DNA of 57,928 nucleotides from assembly GCA_945952415.1 (NCBI GenBank), contig CAMFIF010000022.1:1-57928 (forward strand), in the 5' to 3' direction. The first letter of the stretch is position 1. Every line of letters begins with the position of its first letter. Shown here one piece after another: positions 7,422 through 16,118 of this stretch. Under the pieces are notes generated by a model, which worked only from the letters and a program-made list of their open reading frames with translations, had not been told where the DNA came from and searched no databases. Position numbers and translations under genes: made by a program. This DNA comes from an uncultured Rhizobium sp. GTDB taxonomy: Bacteria > Pseudomonadota > Alphaproteobacteria > Rhizobiales > Rhizobiaceae.

Positions 7422-8468
7422 ATGACGACCCCCATGCTCTCCCCTGATGACATCCGGGCCGCCCGCGCCGAACATGCGAACCTGCGCGAACGTGATCTGG
7501 CCGCCAAGCTCGGCATTGCCGAAGCCGCCATCGTGGCCGCCGATATAGGCTATTCGGCCGTGCGCATTCAGGCGGATCCCGCCACCCTGCTCGGTCATGT
7601 CAAACCGCTCGGCGAGGTCATGGTGCTGACCCGGAATGAGACGGCCGTGCATGAAAAGATCGGTCATTTCGAGGATCTGCATCCCGGCAAGCAGGTCTCC
7701 ATGACTCTTGGAGAGAACATCGATCTTCGTATTTTCGGCAATCGCTGGAAGCATGGCTTCGCGGTGACCCGGGAGGTCAATGGCGAGGTGCGTCGCAGCC
7801 TTCAGTTCTTCGATGGCGCGGGAACGGCCATCTTCAAGATTCATCTGCGGCCGGCCTCGGATGTCGCCGCCTTCGAACGCCTCGTCCATGCGCTGCGCGT
7901 CGAGGATCAGGATCGCGGCTTCCACGCGCTTGCCGTGCCCGCGGAAGAACCCGCCGCCGATCGCATCGACCGCGAAACGCTGCGCCGCGAATGGCAGGGC
8001 ATGACCGATCCGCACCAGTTTTTTGGCATGCTGAAGCGCCTCAACATCACCCGCAAGGCGGCCATCCGCGAGGTGGGCGATGATTTCGCCTGGCCACTGG
8101 AACGGGAAGCCGCCGGCGCGCTGCTGGACCGGGCCGCTGAAAGCGGTCTCGAGATCATGTGCTTCGTCTCCAATCCCGGCTGCGTGCAGATCCATACCGG
8201 CAAGGTCAGCAATATCCAGCGCATGGGCCCCTGGGTGAATGTGATGGATCCCAGCTTCCACCTGCATCTGCGGCAGGATCGGATCGCCGATGTCTGGGCC
8301 GTGCGCAAGCCCGCCGATACCGGACACGTGACCTCCATCGAGGCCTATGATCGCGATGGGGAAATGGTCATCCAGTTCTTTGGCAAGCGGAAGGAAGGCA
8401 AGGCAGAGCTCGATGCCTGGCGCGCACTGGCGGAGGCCCTGCCCCGCGCAACCTCCCGTGCGGCATGA
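7422..8468 (+). CDS. hmuS: Haem-degrading/haem-transport factor HmuS
   Basis: 348-residue cytoplasmic protein of the HemS/HmuS/ChuS family, built from two similar halves (breaks near residue 170-180). Conserved stretches include VMVLTRNE with the motif around HEKIGHFE, NRWKHGF and, in the second half, EIMCFVSNPGCVQIHTGKV and WVNVMDPSFHLHLR. It receives haem from the HmuTUV importer and degrades or delivers it. The stop codon overlaps hmuT by 4 bases. It sits in the iron-regulated hemP-hmuSTUV operon. Confidence 0.95.
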   Translation: MTTPMLSPDDIRAARAEHANLRERDLAAKLGIAEAAIVAADIGYSAVRIQADPATLLGHVKPLGEVMVLTRNETAVHEKIGHFEDLHPGKQVSMTLGENIDLRIFGNRWKHGFAVTREVNGEVRRSLQFFDGAGTAIFKIHLRPASDVAAFERLVHALRVEDQDRGFHALAVPAEEPAADRIDRETLRREWQGMTDPHQFFGMLKRLNITRKAAIREVGDDFAWPLEREAAGALLDRAAESGLEIMCFVSNPGCVQIHTGKVSNIQRMGPWVNVMDPSFHLHLRQDRIADVWAVRKPADTGHVTSIEAYDRDGEMVIQFFGKRKEGKAELDAWRALAEALPRATSRAA

Positions 8469-9328
8469 GGCGAGCCATGGCCAGACGGCGGACAATTATG
8501 GCTCTTGCGGCCCTTCTCGGCTTTGCCTTGGCCGCAAAGGCCGAGGATTACCAGCGGATCGTCTCGATTGGCGGGGATGTTACGGAAATCGTCTTCGCGC
8601 TGGGACAGGGCGGCCGGCTGGTCGCCCGCGATACGACCAGCACCTATCCCCCGGAAGCCGCGCGGCTTCCGGATGCGGGCTATATCCGAGCGCTTTCGGC
8701 CGAGGGTGTGCTGAGCACCCATCCCGATGCGGTTCTGGCAAGCGAGGGCGCCGGCCCGCCGGAGCAGATCGACGCGCTGAAAGCCTCGGGCATACCGGTT
8801 GCCACCGTGCCGGGCGGCCATGACGGACCCGCCATTCTGGCAAAGATCGTTGCGGTCGGCACCTTCCTTGGCCAGCAACAGGCGGCAGAGGCCCTCGCCT
8901 CCCGAGTAAAGGCCGATCTCGACGCCGCGCTGCAGGCCGCCGCCCGGCCTGAGGAGAAACGCCTGCGCGTGCTCTTCATTCTCAGCCTTGCGGGCGGCAA
9001 GGTGGTGGCCGCCGGCGAAGGCAGCTCGGCCGCCGCCATTCTGGATATGGCAGGCGCCCGCAATGCCGTCTCCGGCTTCAACGGCTTCAAGGCTGTCACC
9101 GCCGAGGCCATATTCGAGGCCCGGCCGGATGCCATTCTGGTCATGGAGCGGGGCGACCCGGCAGCGGGTCTGGAGGACATTGCAAACAATCCCGCCCTTG
9201 CCGCGACGCCGGCGGTGAAAAGCGGCCGGATCATCCGCATGGATGGACTCACCCTGCTGGGCTTCGGTCCGCGCACGGCCGATGCGGTTCGGGCCCTTTC
9301 TTCCGCCCTCTACGGAGCGAAACCGTGA
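8465..9328 (+). CDS. hmuT: Periplasmic haem-binding protein HmuT
   Basis: 287 residues with a twin-Arg-like basic start and signal peptide (cleavage near ALAAKAED, about residue 27), then a class III substrate-binding fold (RIVSIGGDVTEIVFALG, RLVARDTTSTYPPEA). The conserved haem-ligand region aligns with PDAGYIRALSAEGVLS. It carries haem from the TonB receptor to the HmuUV permease. The ATG overlaps the hmuS stop (ATGA), and its own stop overlaps the GTG of hmuU. Confidence 0.94.
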   Translation: MRRAMARRRTIMALAALLGFALAAKAEDYQRIVSIGGDVTEIVFALGQGGRLVARDTTSTYPPEAARLPDAGYIRALSAEGVLSTHPDAVLASEGAGPPEQIDALKASGIPVATVPGGHDGPAILAKIVAVGTFLGQQQAAEALASRVKADLDAALQAAARPEEKRLRVLFILSLAGGKVVAAGEGSSAAAILDMAGARNAVSGFNGFKAVTAEAIFEARPDAILVMERGDPAAGLEDIANNPALAATPAVKSGRIIRMDGLTLLGFGPRTADAVRALSSALYGAKP

Positions 9329-10422
9329 CCTTAGCGAATGATCGGGTCGGTTTCGACCGGGAGCCAGCCGCCCAAGGCAATGCCGGGGCGCGGCTGGCAC
9401 CGCTGGTGCTGCCCCTGCTTCTCGGGATCTCCATTGTCTCTGTCGCCTTCTCGGTAACGGTCGGCGCCTCGGATGCCTCGTTGCTTTCGCTTCTCAAGGC
9501 GTTTGCGGGTTACGGCATGGAGGCGACCGCGCTCGATCGGGACCGGATCGTCCTTCTGGAGCTTCGCCTTCCCCGCGTGCTGATGGGTTTTCTGGTCGGC
9601 GCCTCTCTCGCGGTGTCGGGCGCGGTGATGCAGGGCCTTTTCCGCAATCCGCTTGCCGATCCCGGGCTGACCGGGGTTTCCTCGGGCGCAAGCCTCGGGG
9701 CGGTGGTGGCGATCATTCTGGGAGACCGGCTGCTTGGCACCCTGGCGCCGGCGCTCGGTTCCCTCCTGCTGCCGCTTGCCGCCTTTTTCGGCGGGCTGGC
9801 CAGCACCTGGCTCCTCTACCGTGTGGCGACAGAGGGTGGCAGAACCTCCGTCGCCATCCTTCTCCTGTCCGGCATAGCGCTCGCGGCCGTGACGGGAGCC
9901 GTTACCGGCTTTCTCATTTTCCTCGCCGATGACCGGCAGCTGCGCGACCTTACCTTCTGGAGCATGGGATCGCTGGCAGCAACAAGCTGGCCGAAGCTCG
10001 CGGCCGCTCTGCTCATCATGCTGCCGGGTCTTGCCGTCGCGCCTTTCCTCGCCCGCGGGCTGAACGCGCTGGCGCTTGGCGAATCGGCGGCTTTCCACAT
10101 GGGCATCCGGCTGCAACGGCTGAAGATCACGGCAATTGCCAGCGTGGCCGCTGCCACGGGTGCCGCCGTCGCGCTGAGCGGCGGGATAGGCTTTGTTGGC
10201 ATCGTCGCGCCGCATCTGATCCGGATGGCGATCGGTCCGGACCATAGACAGCTGCTGCCGGCGGCGGGATTGCTCGGCGGCGCGCTGCTCGTGCTGGCAG
10301 ACAGCGCCGCCCGCACGCTGGCCGCCCCCGCCGAACTGCCGATCGGTATCCTGACCGCTGCGGCTGGCGGTCCCTTCTTTCTGTGGATTCTCCTCAAGAA
10401 TCGCGCACGGCTTGCCGTATGA
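9325..10422 (+). CDS. hmuU: Haem ABC transporter permease HmuU
   Basis: 365-residue FecCD-family inner-membrane permease with 8-10 hydrophobic segments. Family signatures are RLPRVLMGFLVGASLAVSG, MQGLFRNPLADPGLTGVSSG and GGIGFVGIVAPHLIRM (ATPase contact region). It starts with GTG, whose last bases form the hmuT stop (GTGA). It pairs with HmuV as the haem import channel. Confidence 0.95.
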   Translation: MTLANDRVGFDREPAAQGNAGARLAPLVLPLLLGISIVSVAFSVTVGASDASLLSLLKAFAGYGMEATALDRDRIVLLELRLPRVLMGFLVGASLAVSGAVMQGLFRNPLADPGLTGVSSGASLGAVVAIILGDRLLGTLAPALGSLLLPLAAFFGGLASTWLLYRVATEGGRTSVAILLLSGIALAAVTGAVTGFLIFLADDRQLRDLTFWSMGSLAATSWPKLAAALLIMLPGLAVAPFLARGLNALALGESAAFHMGIRLQRLKITAIASVAAATGAAVALSGGIGFVGIVAPHLIRMAIGPDHRQLLPAAGLLGGALLVLADSAARTLAAPAELPIGILTAAAGGPFFLWILLKNRARLAV

Positions 10423-10436
10423 AAAGGATGACGAGC

Positions 10437-11225
10437 ATGATCGAGGCACAGGGCCTCACCGTTTCCCTTGCGGGGCGCACTGTTCTGCAGTCGATTGACC
10501 TGTCGATCTCGGCGGGTCGGCTGACGGCCATTGCCGGGCCGAACGGCTCCGGCAAGAGCACCCTTCTGAAGACGCTCGCCGGCGAATTGCGCCATACCGG
10601 AAGGCTCGACCTGATGGGCGAGCCGCTGAGCCGCTGTCAACCGGAAACGCTGGCCGCGCTGCGCGGCGTGCTTCCCCAGTCTTCCGAAGTGGCCTTTCCC
10701 TTCACCGTCGCCGACATTGTCGGGCTCGGGCTCGAAACCGGGGGCGCAGGCTATCGGTCCGATGCAGCCGCACGCATCGGCGCGGCTCTCGATCGCGTCG
10801 GGCTTTCCGGCTTCGGACCGCGCAATTATCTGGAGCTCTCGGGTGGCGAGCAGCAGCGCACCCAGTTTGCCCGGGTTCTCTGCCAGATCCCGAAGGCAGT
10901 GGCCGAAGACGGAACCCCTCGCCTTCTGCTGCTCGACGAACCCGTGGCGAGCCTCGATATCCGGCACCAGCTCGAAATCATGAGCATTGCCCGAAACTTT
11001 GCCGAAGAAGGCGGGGCGGTGGTCGCGGTCATGCATGACCTGAACCTCACAGCCCTCTTTGCGGATGAGCTTCTCCTCATGCGCGACGGCCGGCTTGTGG
11101 TTTCCGGCCCGACCGCAGCGGTCGTGACCGATGCGATTCTTGAAAAGGTCTATGGCTGCCGGCTGCGCGTGAATGCGGTGCCGCCCGCCGGCGTTCCCTT
11201 CGTGCTGGCACAATGTGCTGGTTAA
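10437..11225 (+). CDS. hmuV: Haem ABC transporter ATPase HmuV
   Basis: 262-residue ABC ATPase: Walker A GPNGSGKST, Q-loop region LPQSSEV, signature LSGGEQQRTQFARVL, Walker B LLLLDEPVASLD, His-loop VMHDLN. It powers haem import through HmuU. Two starts are possible: ATG 10419, which overlaps the hmuU stop (ATGA), or ATG 10437, with AAAGGAT 7 bases upstream and the usual family beginning MIEAQGL. I chose 10437. Last gene of the hmu operon; its stop codon overlaps a possible CtrA site. Confidence 0.95.
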   Translation: MIEAQGLTVSLAGRTVLQSIDLSISAGRLTAIAGPNGSGKSTLLKTLAGELRHTGRLDLMGEPLSRCQPETLAALRGVLPQSSEVAFPFTVADIVGLGLETGGAGYRSDAAARIGAALDRVGLSGFGPRNYLELSGGEQQRTQFARVLCQIPKAVAEDGTPRLLLLDEPVASLDIRHQLEIMSIARNFAEEGGAVVAVMHDLNLTALFADELLLMRDGRLVVSGPTAAVVTDAILEKVYGCRLRVNAVPPAGVPFVLAQCAG

Positions 11226-11236
11226 AGCGCGGTTAA
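11222..11236 (+). promoter_or_regulatory. Possible CtrA binding site
   Basis: TTAA-AGCGCGG-TTAA is an exact TTAA-N7-TTAA CtrA site. It overlaps the hmuV stop and is 229 bases before the porin start; a lone TTAACC half-site occurs near 11346. Chance occurrence is possible. Confidence 0.35.
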
Positions 11237-11464
11237 GAACACGACCTGAGGGCGCAGACTCTGTGCCATTTCCGCAACAAATGCAGGGAAGCGAGCCGCA
11301 GCGGGCCGTGTCATCCATGCTTCATAACAGTGATACACTTCGCCATTAACCCTCCGGCCGCAGTGGGCAGCATCCGATCCCAAGCAGATGGTGCGCATTG
11401 CCCGTCGCACACGCGGCGGCGTCATAACGAGAAAATCCAGAACTCTGGACGCATGGAGAAAGAT

Positions 11465-12469
11465 ATGAAAATCAAGCACGTACTGCTCGGATCCGTCATG
11501 GGCCTGGCATCTGCGCAGGGCGCCTGGGCTGCCGACGCCATCGTGGCAGCCGAGCCGGAACCGGCTGAATATGTGAAGGTTTGCGATGCCTTCGGCACCG
11601 GCTACTTCTACATTCCCGGCACGGAAACCTGCCTGCAGATCGGCGGTTACATCCGTTACGACATGCGCGGCGGCGAACTTCTGGGTCTCGACACCGACGG
11701 CAACGGCCGTGGCGATGCCTGGAGCAAGCGCGTTCGCACGACCCTTAAGCTCTCCACCGCCGCCGACACGGAATATGGCGCGCTGAAGACCTATGCCGAA
11801 GTGCGCTTCAACAACAATGACGGCGCGTCGACCTCGACCTCGCTCTACGCCGCCTATATCGATTTCGCCGGCTTCCATATCGGTCAGGACGAATCGACCT
11901 TCGTGACCTTCCTTGGCAAGGCCGGCTCGGTGCTCAATGACGACCTGATCCCCTATGGCCCGACCAATGCCAAGATGATCACCTACACCTTCAAGGCCGA
12001 CAACTTCTCCGTCGTTGGCGGCGTTGAAAACGACAATGGCGCGGGCGAAGGCTATGTTCCGAACGCCGTCTTCGGTGCCAAGTACAAGACCGACGACTTT
12101 GGCGTAGGCATCATCGGTGCCTATGACGAAGGCGCTGAAGAAGGCGTCATCAAGGCTCGCGTCGATGGCAAGGTGGGCGACCTGTCGCTCTTCGTGATGG
12201 GCGCCTACAACACCGGCGACGTCAAGAACTACTATGCCAACTGGAACGGCGACTGGGCCATCTGGGGCGGCGGCTCCTACAAGATGTCCGACATGGCGAC
12301 CCTCAACCTGCAGCTCTCCTACGACGAGAAGGAAGAGTTCGCGGCTGCTGCTGGCGTCGGCGTGAAGATCGCTTCTGGCTTCGCCATCACCCCGGAAGTC
12401 GCCTATATGGAAAAGACCAATGGCGACAAGCTCTGGGGCGGCATGGTCCGTTTCCAGCGCTCGTTCTAA
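11465..12469 (+). CDS. Rhizobial-type outer membrane porin (Omp2b family)
   Basis: 334 residues; signal peptide 1-22 (cleavage after AQGAWA), then the family hallmarks: EPAEYVKVCDAFGTGYFYIPGT followed by CLQIGGYIRYD, alternating beta-strand pattern, and a terminal aromatic residue (MVRFQRSF). Two cysteines near residues 39 and 57 are conserved in this porin group. It forms a general diffusion channel for small solutes. GGAGAAAG precedes the ATG; an earlier in-frame ATG at 11330 adds no signal-like sequence. Followed by a strong terminator. Confidence 0.95.
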   Translation: MKIKHVLLGSVMGLASAQGAWAADAIVAAEPEPAEYVKVCDAFGTGYFYIPGTETCLQIGGYIRYDMRGGELLGLDTDGNGRGDAWSKRVRTTLKLSTAADTEYGALKTYAEVRFNNNDGASTSTSLYAAYIDFAGFHIGQDESTFVTFLGKAGSVLNDDLIPYGPTNAKMITYTFKADNFSVVGGVENDNGAGEGYVPNAVFGAKYKTDDFGVGIIGAYDEGAEEGVIKARVDGKVGDLSLFVMGAYNTGDVKNYYANWNGDWAIWGGGSYKMSDMATLNLQLSYDEKEEFAAAAGVGVKIASGFAITPEVAYMEKTNGDKLWGGMVRFQRSF

Positions 12470-12493
12470 GCCAGACATAATTTCCGCATAAGG

Positions 12494-12520
12494 AAAGGCC
12501 CGCATCGAGCGGGCCTTTCT
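12494..12520. terminator. Bidirectional terminator between porin and haem receptor
   Basis: Perfect ten-pair stem AAAGGCCCGC / GCGGGCCTTT with ATCGA loop and T tract. It lies between convergent genes and can serve both strands. Confidence 0.85.
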
Positions 12521-12543
12521 CGTTTTCGTCTTTCGCCGGTCTC

Positions 12544-14649
12544 TTAGAAAGTAGCCTTCGCCGTCACCAGGAAGGTGCGGCCACGGCCCGTATCGATCGA
12601 GGAGCCGCCGGGCGGCGTGCTGAGCGCGGGGGTATAGGTCTCGTCGAACAGGTTCACCACATTGGCGGAGACTTCGAAGCCGTTCTTGAACTTGTAGTTC
12701 GCGAAGAGATCGACCAGCCCATAGCCCGGCTCGAAGGGCGCCTTGCCCGGGGCAGCATTGACCTCACCGATATAGCTTTCCGATACCGCATAAAGCCGCG
12801 TGCCGAGGGTGAGCGCCTGATCCTCGAGGAAGCGCGCGCCGAGCGTGGCGGAGAAGACGTGGTCCGGCACATAGGACTGGGCGCCGAGGCCGTTCACCTG
12901 CGACGGCAATTGGCTGTCCGTGTAGGTGTAAGCGGCGCTGGCAAAGTAATCGCCATTGTCATACGCCGCCTGCAATTCAACGCCCTGCACGGTCGATTCG
13001 CCGGGATTGTTGCGGAAATAGGAACCGCCCGTCGGCGTGAAGGCGGCCGTGATGTAGTTCTCGATGCGGTTATGGAAGTAATTGGCCTTGAAGCGCAGGC
13101 TATCCGATTCCGAAAGCACGCCATCGAGGATGAAGTTCGCCCCCACCTCCCAGCCGCGCGAGGTTTCCGGCTCCAGGAACGGGTTGGGGAAGAAGGACTG
13201 GCGGACGCCGGTCGACGGATGGCTGCCGCCCATGAAGACCTCGTTGATCGTCGGCCCGCGAGAGGTCTCGGCATAGGTCACGTAAGGCTGGAACCAGTCG
13301 ACAGGACGGAGTGCCAGCGTGGCGCTCGGGTTCAGCCGGCCTTCGCTACGGTCGACGCTGTAGGGACCGGAGGGCAGGCCGACCGGGCTTCCGGCACCGA
13401 CCGAGCCCTCGCCCGTCAGATGGAAGCTGTCGTAACGCAGGCCCACGGTGAAGTCGGTGATACCGTAGGAAAAGGTGGTTTTCGAAAAGACGCTGGTCGT
13501 CTGGTTCTTGCCCGAGCCATTCACGCCTCGGCTGGCGACGGTACGGCTGTTCACCACGTCATAATCGTCCTGGAAGAACTCCACCCCGTAATTCGAGGAT
13601 ACCGCGACCCCGCCCAGATCGAAGCGGTAGGTGTTGGAGAGATCAAAGCCGGTGCCCCGGTTTGCGATATGCCGTCCCTGCGCGCTGCCGCCGCCTGAAA
13701 GGATGGGGCTGTAATCGTAATCCATCGTCACGTCGCTGAGATAGGCATTGGCGCGGAAGTCGATGAGGTCATCGCCGGGCGTATAGGCGTAGTTCAGCGC
13801 GTAGTTGCGGGCCTTGACCGTCTGATAATAGGAATTGGCCAGGAAATCGTCGCTGAAGAGATTGCCCGTGACCTTCAGGCTATGGGCGTCGGAGGGGGTC
13901 AGTTCCACCTTGAAGAGGCCGTTCAGCACATCCTGCTCGGTGCCCGTCACGACATCGCCATTTCCGTTCCGGTAATTGCCGGGGTTGCGCTTTGAAAGGC
14001 CACCGGTGATGGCAATCGCATCATTCGGCCTGACGGCACCGATGATCGCTTCCGACCAGCCGGCCCGGTTCGATCCATATGTAGCCGTGGCAAAACCGCC
14101 CCAGCTTCTGCCCTCCTGGATCAGATCGGCCGCATCATAGGTCTTGAAATTGACCGAACCCGCCAGGCTGTTGCCGGAGCCCGCGCCGCCGCCATAACCG
14201 CGTGTGATATCGATGCCGCCGAGGAAGGCGGGGTCGACATAGGCAAAGCCCTGCGCCTCATGACCGGTAAAGCGGAAGTTCTGCCTTACGCCATCGATCA
14301 TCATGTTGACGCGGCCAGAACCTTCAAGGCCCCTGATGTTGACGGCAATGCCCGGGTTCTGGACATTGTCGCGGGTAAAGGTGCCCGGCGAGGCGCGCAG
14401 CACGTCATCGAGGTTCTTGCCGCCGAACTGCTCGATCTCGTCAGCAGAAACATGGCTCTTCGGCTGGGCCGTGCCATAGGCGTCGCCTTCGCCCCCTTTA
14501 AGGATGATCGGCGTCAGATAGCCGTCATCCTTCTGCTCTTCGGCAGGTTTGGTCTTTTTGGCCTCCTCGGCGGCCACAAGGCCGGCGGAGGCAAGGAGGG
14601 CAAGGGCGGTGCAGGCAAGAAGGGCTGGCTTCGAAAACCGGGCAGCCAT
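12544..14649 (-). CDS. hmuR: TonB-dependent haem/haemoglobin receptor
   Basis: 701-residue outer membrane receptor. Signal peptide about 1-28, plug domain about 60-170 (NLDDVLRASPGTF, NIRGLEG, MMIDGVRQNFRF), then a 22-strand barrel ending in an aromatic residue (TAKATF). The region PNPFLEPETSRGWEVG corresponds to the NPNL/FRAP area of haem receptors. Together with the adjacent hmuSTUV operon this supports haem or haemoglobin as the ligand (ShmR/HmuR/BhuR group). Its promoter has an IRO box, matching that of hemP. The substrate is inferred, the family certain. Confidence 0.9.
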   Translation of the reverse strand: MAARFSKPALLACTALALLASAGLVAAEEAKKTKPAEEQKDDGYLTPIILKGGEGDAYGTAQPKSHVSADEIEQFGGKNLDDVLRASPGTFTRDNVQNPGIAVNIRGLEGSGRVNMMIDGVRQNFRFTGHEAQGFAYVDPAFLGGIDITRGYGGGAGSGNSLAGSVNFKTYDAADLIQEGRSWGGFATATYGSNRAGWSEAIIGAVRPNDAIAITGGLSKRNPGNYRNGNGDVVTGTEQDVLNGLFKVELTPSDAHSLKVTGNLFSDDFLANSYYQTVKARNYALNYAYTPGDDLIDFRANAYLSDVTMDYDYSPILSGGGSAQGRHIANRGTGFDLSNTYRFDLGGVAVSSNYGVEFFQDDYDVVNSRTVASRGVNGSGKNQTTSVFSKTTFSYGITDFTVGLRYDSFHLTGEGSVGAGSPVGLPSGPYSVDRSEGRLNPSATLALRPVDWFQPYVTYAETSRGPTINEVFMGGSHPSTGVRQSFFPNPFLEPETSRGWEVGANFILDGVLSESDSLRFKANYFHNRIENYITAAFTPTGGSYFRNNPGESTVQGVELQAAYDNGDYFASAAYTYTDSQLPSQVNGLGAQSYVPDHVFSATLGARFLEDQALTLGTRLYAVSESYIGEVNAAPGKAPFEPGYGLVDLFANYKFKNGFEVSANVVNLFDETYTPALSTPPGGSSIDTGRGRTFLVTAKATF

Positions 14650-14761
14650 GATCGTTCCTTTCGGTGAGAAAAGGCCGGGCTGGCTGGTTCGCGCATGCGC
14701 GGTGGCTGGCTGGGCAAGGTGACTGGAGCGCCGTCGGGCGGTGATGCCGATCTATTTTACA

Positions 14762-14776
14762 TGAGTATTTGAGTCA
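14762..14776 (-). promoter_or_regulatory. RirA IRO box upstream of the haem receptor
   Basis: TGA-GTATTTGAG-TCA, exact TGA-N9-TCA. On the minus strand it overlaps TTGACT, the likely -35, in the same geometry as box 1 of hemP. It lies 113 bases before the receptor start. Confidence 0.65.
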
Positions 14777-14818
14777 AGTATTCCGCGCCACTTTTCCGCC
14801 ACCTTCGGAAAAAGCCGG

Positions 14819-15568
14819 TCACGTCTCGATCCTGAGCTTGATGCGGTCGGCGGAAAAGCGCGTGCGGGAATACTGGATGCGCCGCCCCGACCCGTCCGCA
14901 TTCACTGCCAGCGTTTCGAGCAGGATGGCGCCGGGGGAAAGCTTCAGCTCGGAGAGCTCGTCGGGTTGGGCATGGCGGGCGACCACATCGGTGGAAAGCC
15001 GCGTATAGTCGGCAATCCCCACCTCGGCCAGCGCGCGGGTGATCGAGCCGTAGCGCTCGAAATGGTGCGGCACGTCGGCAAATTCCACGCCGGCAAAGAC
15101 GTGGCTCGCGCGCGACAGCGGCACGCCATCCGCACCGCCAAGCGTTTCCAGCGTGATGCATTCCGTTCCAACGGGAATGCCCAGCGTCTCGGCAATCTCC
15201 GCACCGGCCGCCACGCGGCCATGGCCGAGGCACTGGAAGGCGATGCGTTCGGCCTGCCCCTGCAACCCTTCCGAAAATCGGGTGCGCTTGCCGATGGGAT
15301 AGCTGAGCCGGTCCCGCCGGAGAATCATCGTGCCCCTGCCCTGCACGGCCTGCACCAGCCCCTCGGAGGCAAGGGCGGCCAAGGCGTTGCGGACCGTATG
15401 GCGGTTGACGCCGAAGCGCTCCGCCAGCTGCATTTCCGGCGGCATCATGCCGCTGTCACCGAACTCGCCGATATTGATGGCATGCCGGATGCGGTCAGCG
15501 ATCTGCCGCCACAGTGCGACCCCGGCCCGGCGCTCGAGCAGATTTCCGGAAGCGGTTTTCGTTCCCAT
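14819..15568 (-). CDS. phnF: GntR/HutC-type regulator PhnF
   Basis: 249 residues: N-terminal winged helix (about 20-90, with MQLAERFGVNRHTVRNALAAL) and a UTRA effector domain (about 105-245). This is the usual divergent repressor of carbon-phosphorus lyase operons. It faces phnG across an 85-base gap with a perfect inverted repeat, TGTCTA-N6-TAGACA, its probable operator. A near-perfect Pho box overlaps its own start codon, so active PhoB could also affect phnF transcription. Confidence 0.92.
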   Translation of the reverse strand: MGTKTASGNLLERRAGVALWRQIADRIRHAINIGEFGDSGMMPPEMQLAERFGVNRHTVRNALAALASEGLVQAVQGRGTMILRRDRLSYPIGKRTRFSEGLQGQAERIAFQCLGHGRVAAGAEIAETLGIPVGTECITLETLGGADGVPLSRASHVFAGVEFADVPHHFERYGSITRALAEVGIADYTRLSTDVVARHAQPDELSELKLSPGAILLETLAVNADGSGRRIQYSRTRFSADRIKLRIET

Positions 15569-15584
15569 GTCATTCCCCTGTCAT
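15567..15584 (+). promoter_or_regulatory. Pho box of the phnG operon
   Basis: ATGTCAT-TCCC-CTGTCAT matches the PhoB direct repeat CTGTCAT-N4-CTGTCAT in 13 of 14 positions. It overlaps the phnF start codon and the -35 region of the phnG promoter, as expected for activation by phosphate starvation. Confidence 0.75.
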
Positions 15585-15606
15585 CTCTTCCAATTAATCC
15601 TATAAT
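15578..15606 (+). promoter_or_regulatory. phnG promoter
   Basis: -35 CTGTCA (15578-15583, also the second Pho half-site), 17-base spacer, -10 TATAAT (15601-15606). Transcription would begin near 15613, just before the PhnF operator. Confidence 0.6.
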
Positions 15607-15619
15607 CAACTTGTATGGT

Positions 15620-15637
15620 TGTCTACATAAATAGACA
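15620..15637. promoter_or_regulatory. Probable PhnF operator
   Basis: Perfect inverted repeat TGTCTA-CATAAA-TAGACA, immediately downstream of the expected phnG start point. Arms of the GT-N-TA / TA-N-AC kind fit GntR/HutC-type operators. A bound dimer would block phnG transcription as a roadblock. Confidence 0.65.
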
Positions 15638-15653
15638 TTTCAGGAAGGCGAAA

Positions 15654-16115
15654 ATGGGTGCCATGATGGAAAAGGATGCTCCCGCCCGCCCGGAAAGGGC
15701 GGTGCGGATGGGGCTTTTGGCAAGGGCCAGTCTCACGGAACTGAAGGCGCATCTGGAGCCGCTGGATATCGAGGCGCAGGCGGTTCGCGGCCCCGAAACG
15801 GGCCTCGTGATGCTGCGCGGCCGGATCGGCGGCGGCGGCAATGCCTTCAATCTCGGCGAAGCAACGGTGACGCGCGCAACCGTGCGCCTCGCCACTGGCG
15901 AGATCGGCCATGGCCAGCGCCTCGGTACGGATCGCGAAGCCACGCGCCTCTCGGCCATTGCCGACGCGCTTGCGGAAACCGGCCGGCACGAAGCGGCGCT
16001 TTCTGCACTTCTCCGCGCGGTTGAAGAGCGGGTTGCCGCCGAGGCCCAACGGCAGGCCGAAGAGACCGCCGCCACCCGGGTCGATTTCTTCACCATGGTC
16101 CGCGGGGAGGATTGA
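15654..16115 (+). CDS. phnG: C-P lyase core subunit PhnG
   Basis: 153 residues. PhnG forms the PhnGHIJ core and takes part with PhnI in making ribose-1-methylphosphonate triphosphate from ATP and phosphonate. The family core starts at RMGLLARAS and includes PETGLVMLRGRIGGGGNAFNLGE and VRLATGEIGHG (shown here only in part). The ATG at 15654 is set by AGGAAGG 6 bases upstream; an earlier ATG at 15615 falls within the operator. First gene of the phnGHIJKL operon. Confidence 0.95.
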   Translation: MGAMMEKDAPARPERAVRMGLLARASLTELKAHLEPLDIEAQAVRGPETGLVMLRGRIGGGGNAFNLGEATVTRATVRLATGEIGHGQRLGTDREATRLSAIADALAETGRHEAALSALLRAVEERVAAEAQRQAEETAATRVDFFTMVRGED

Positions 16116-16118
16116 GAA

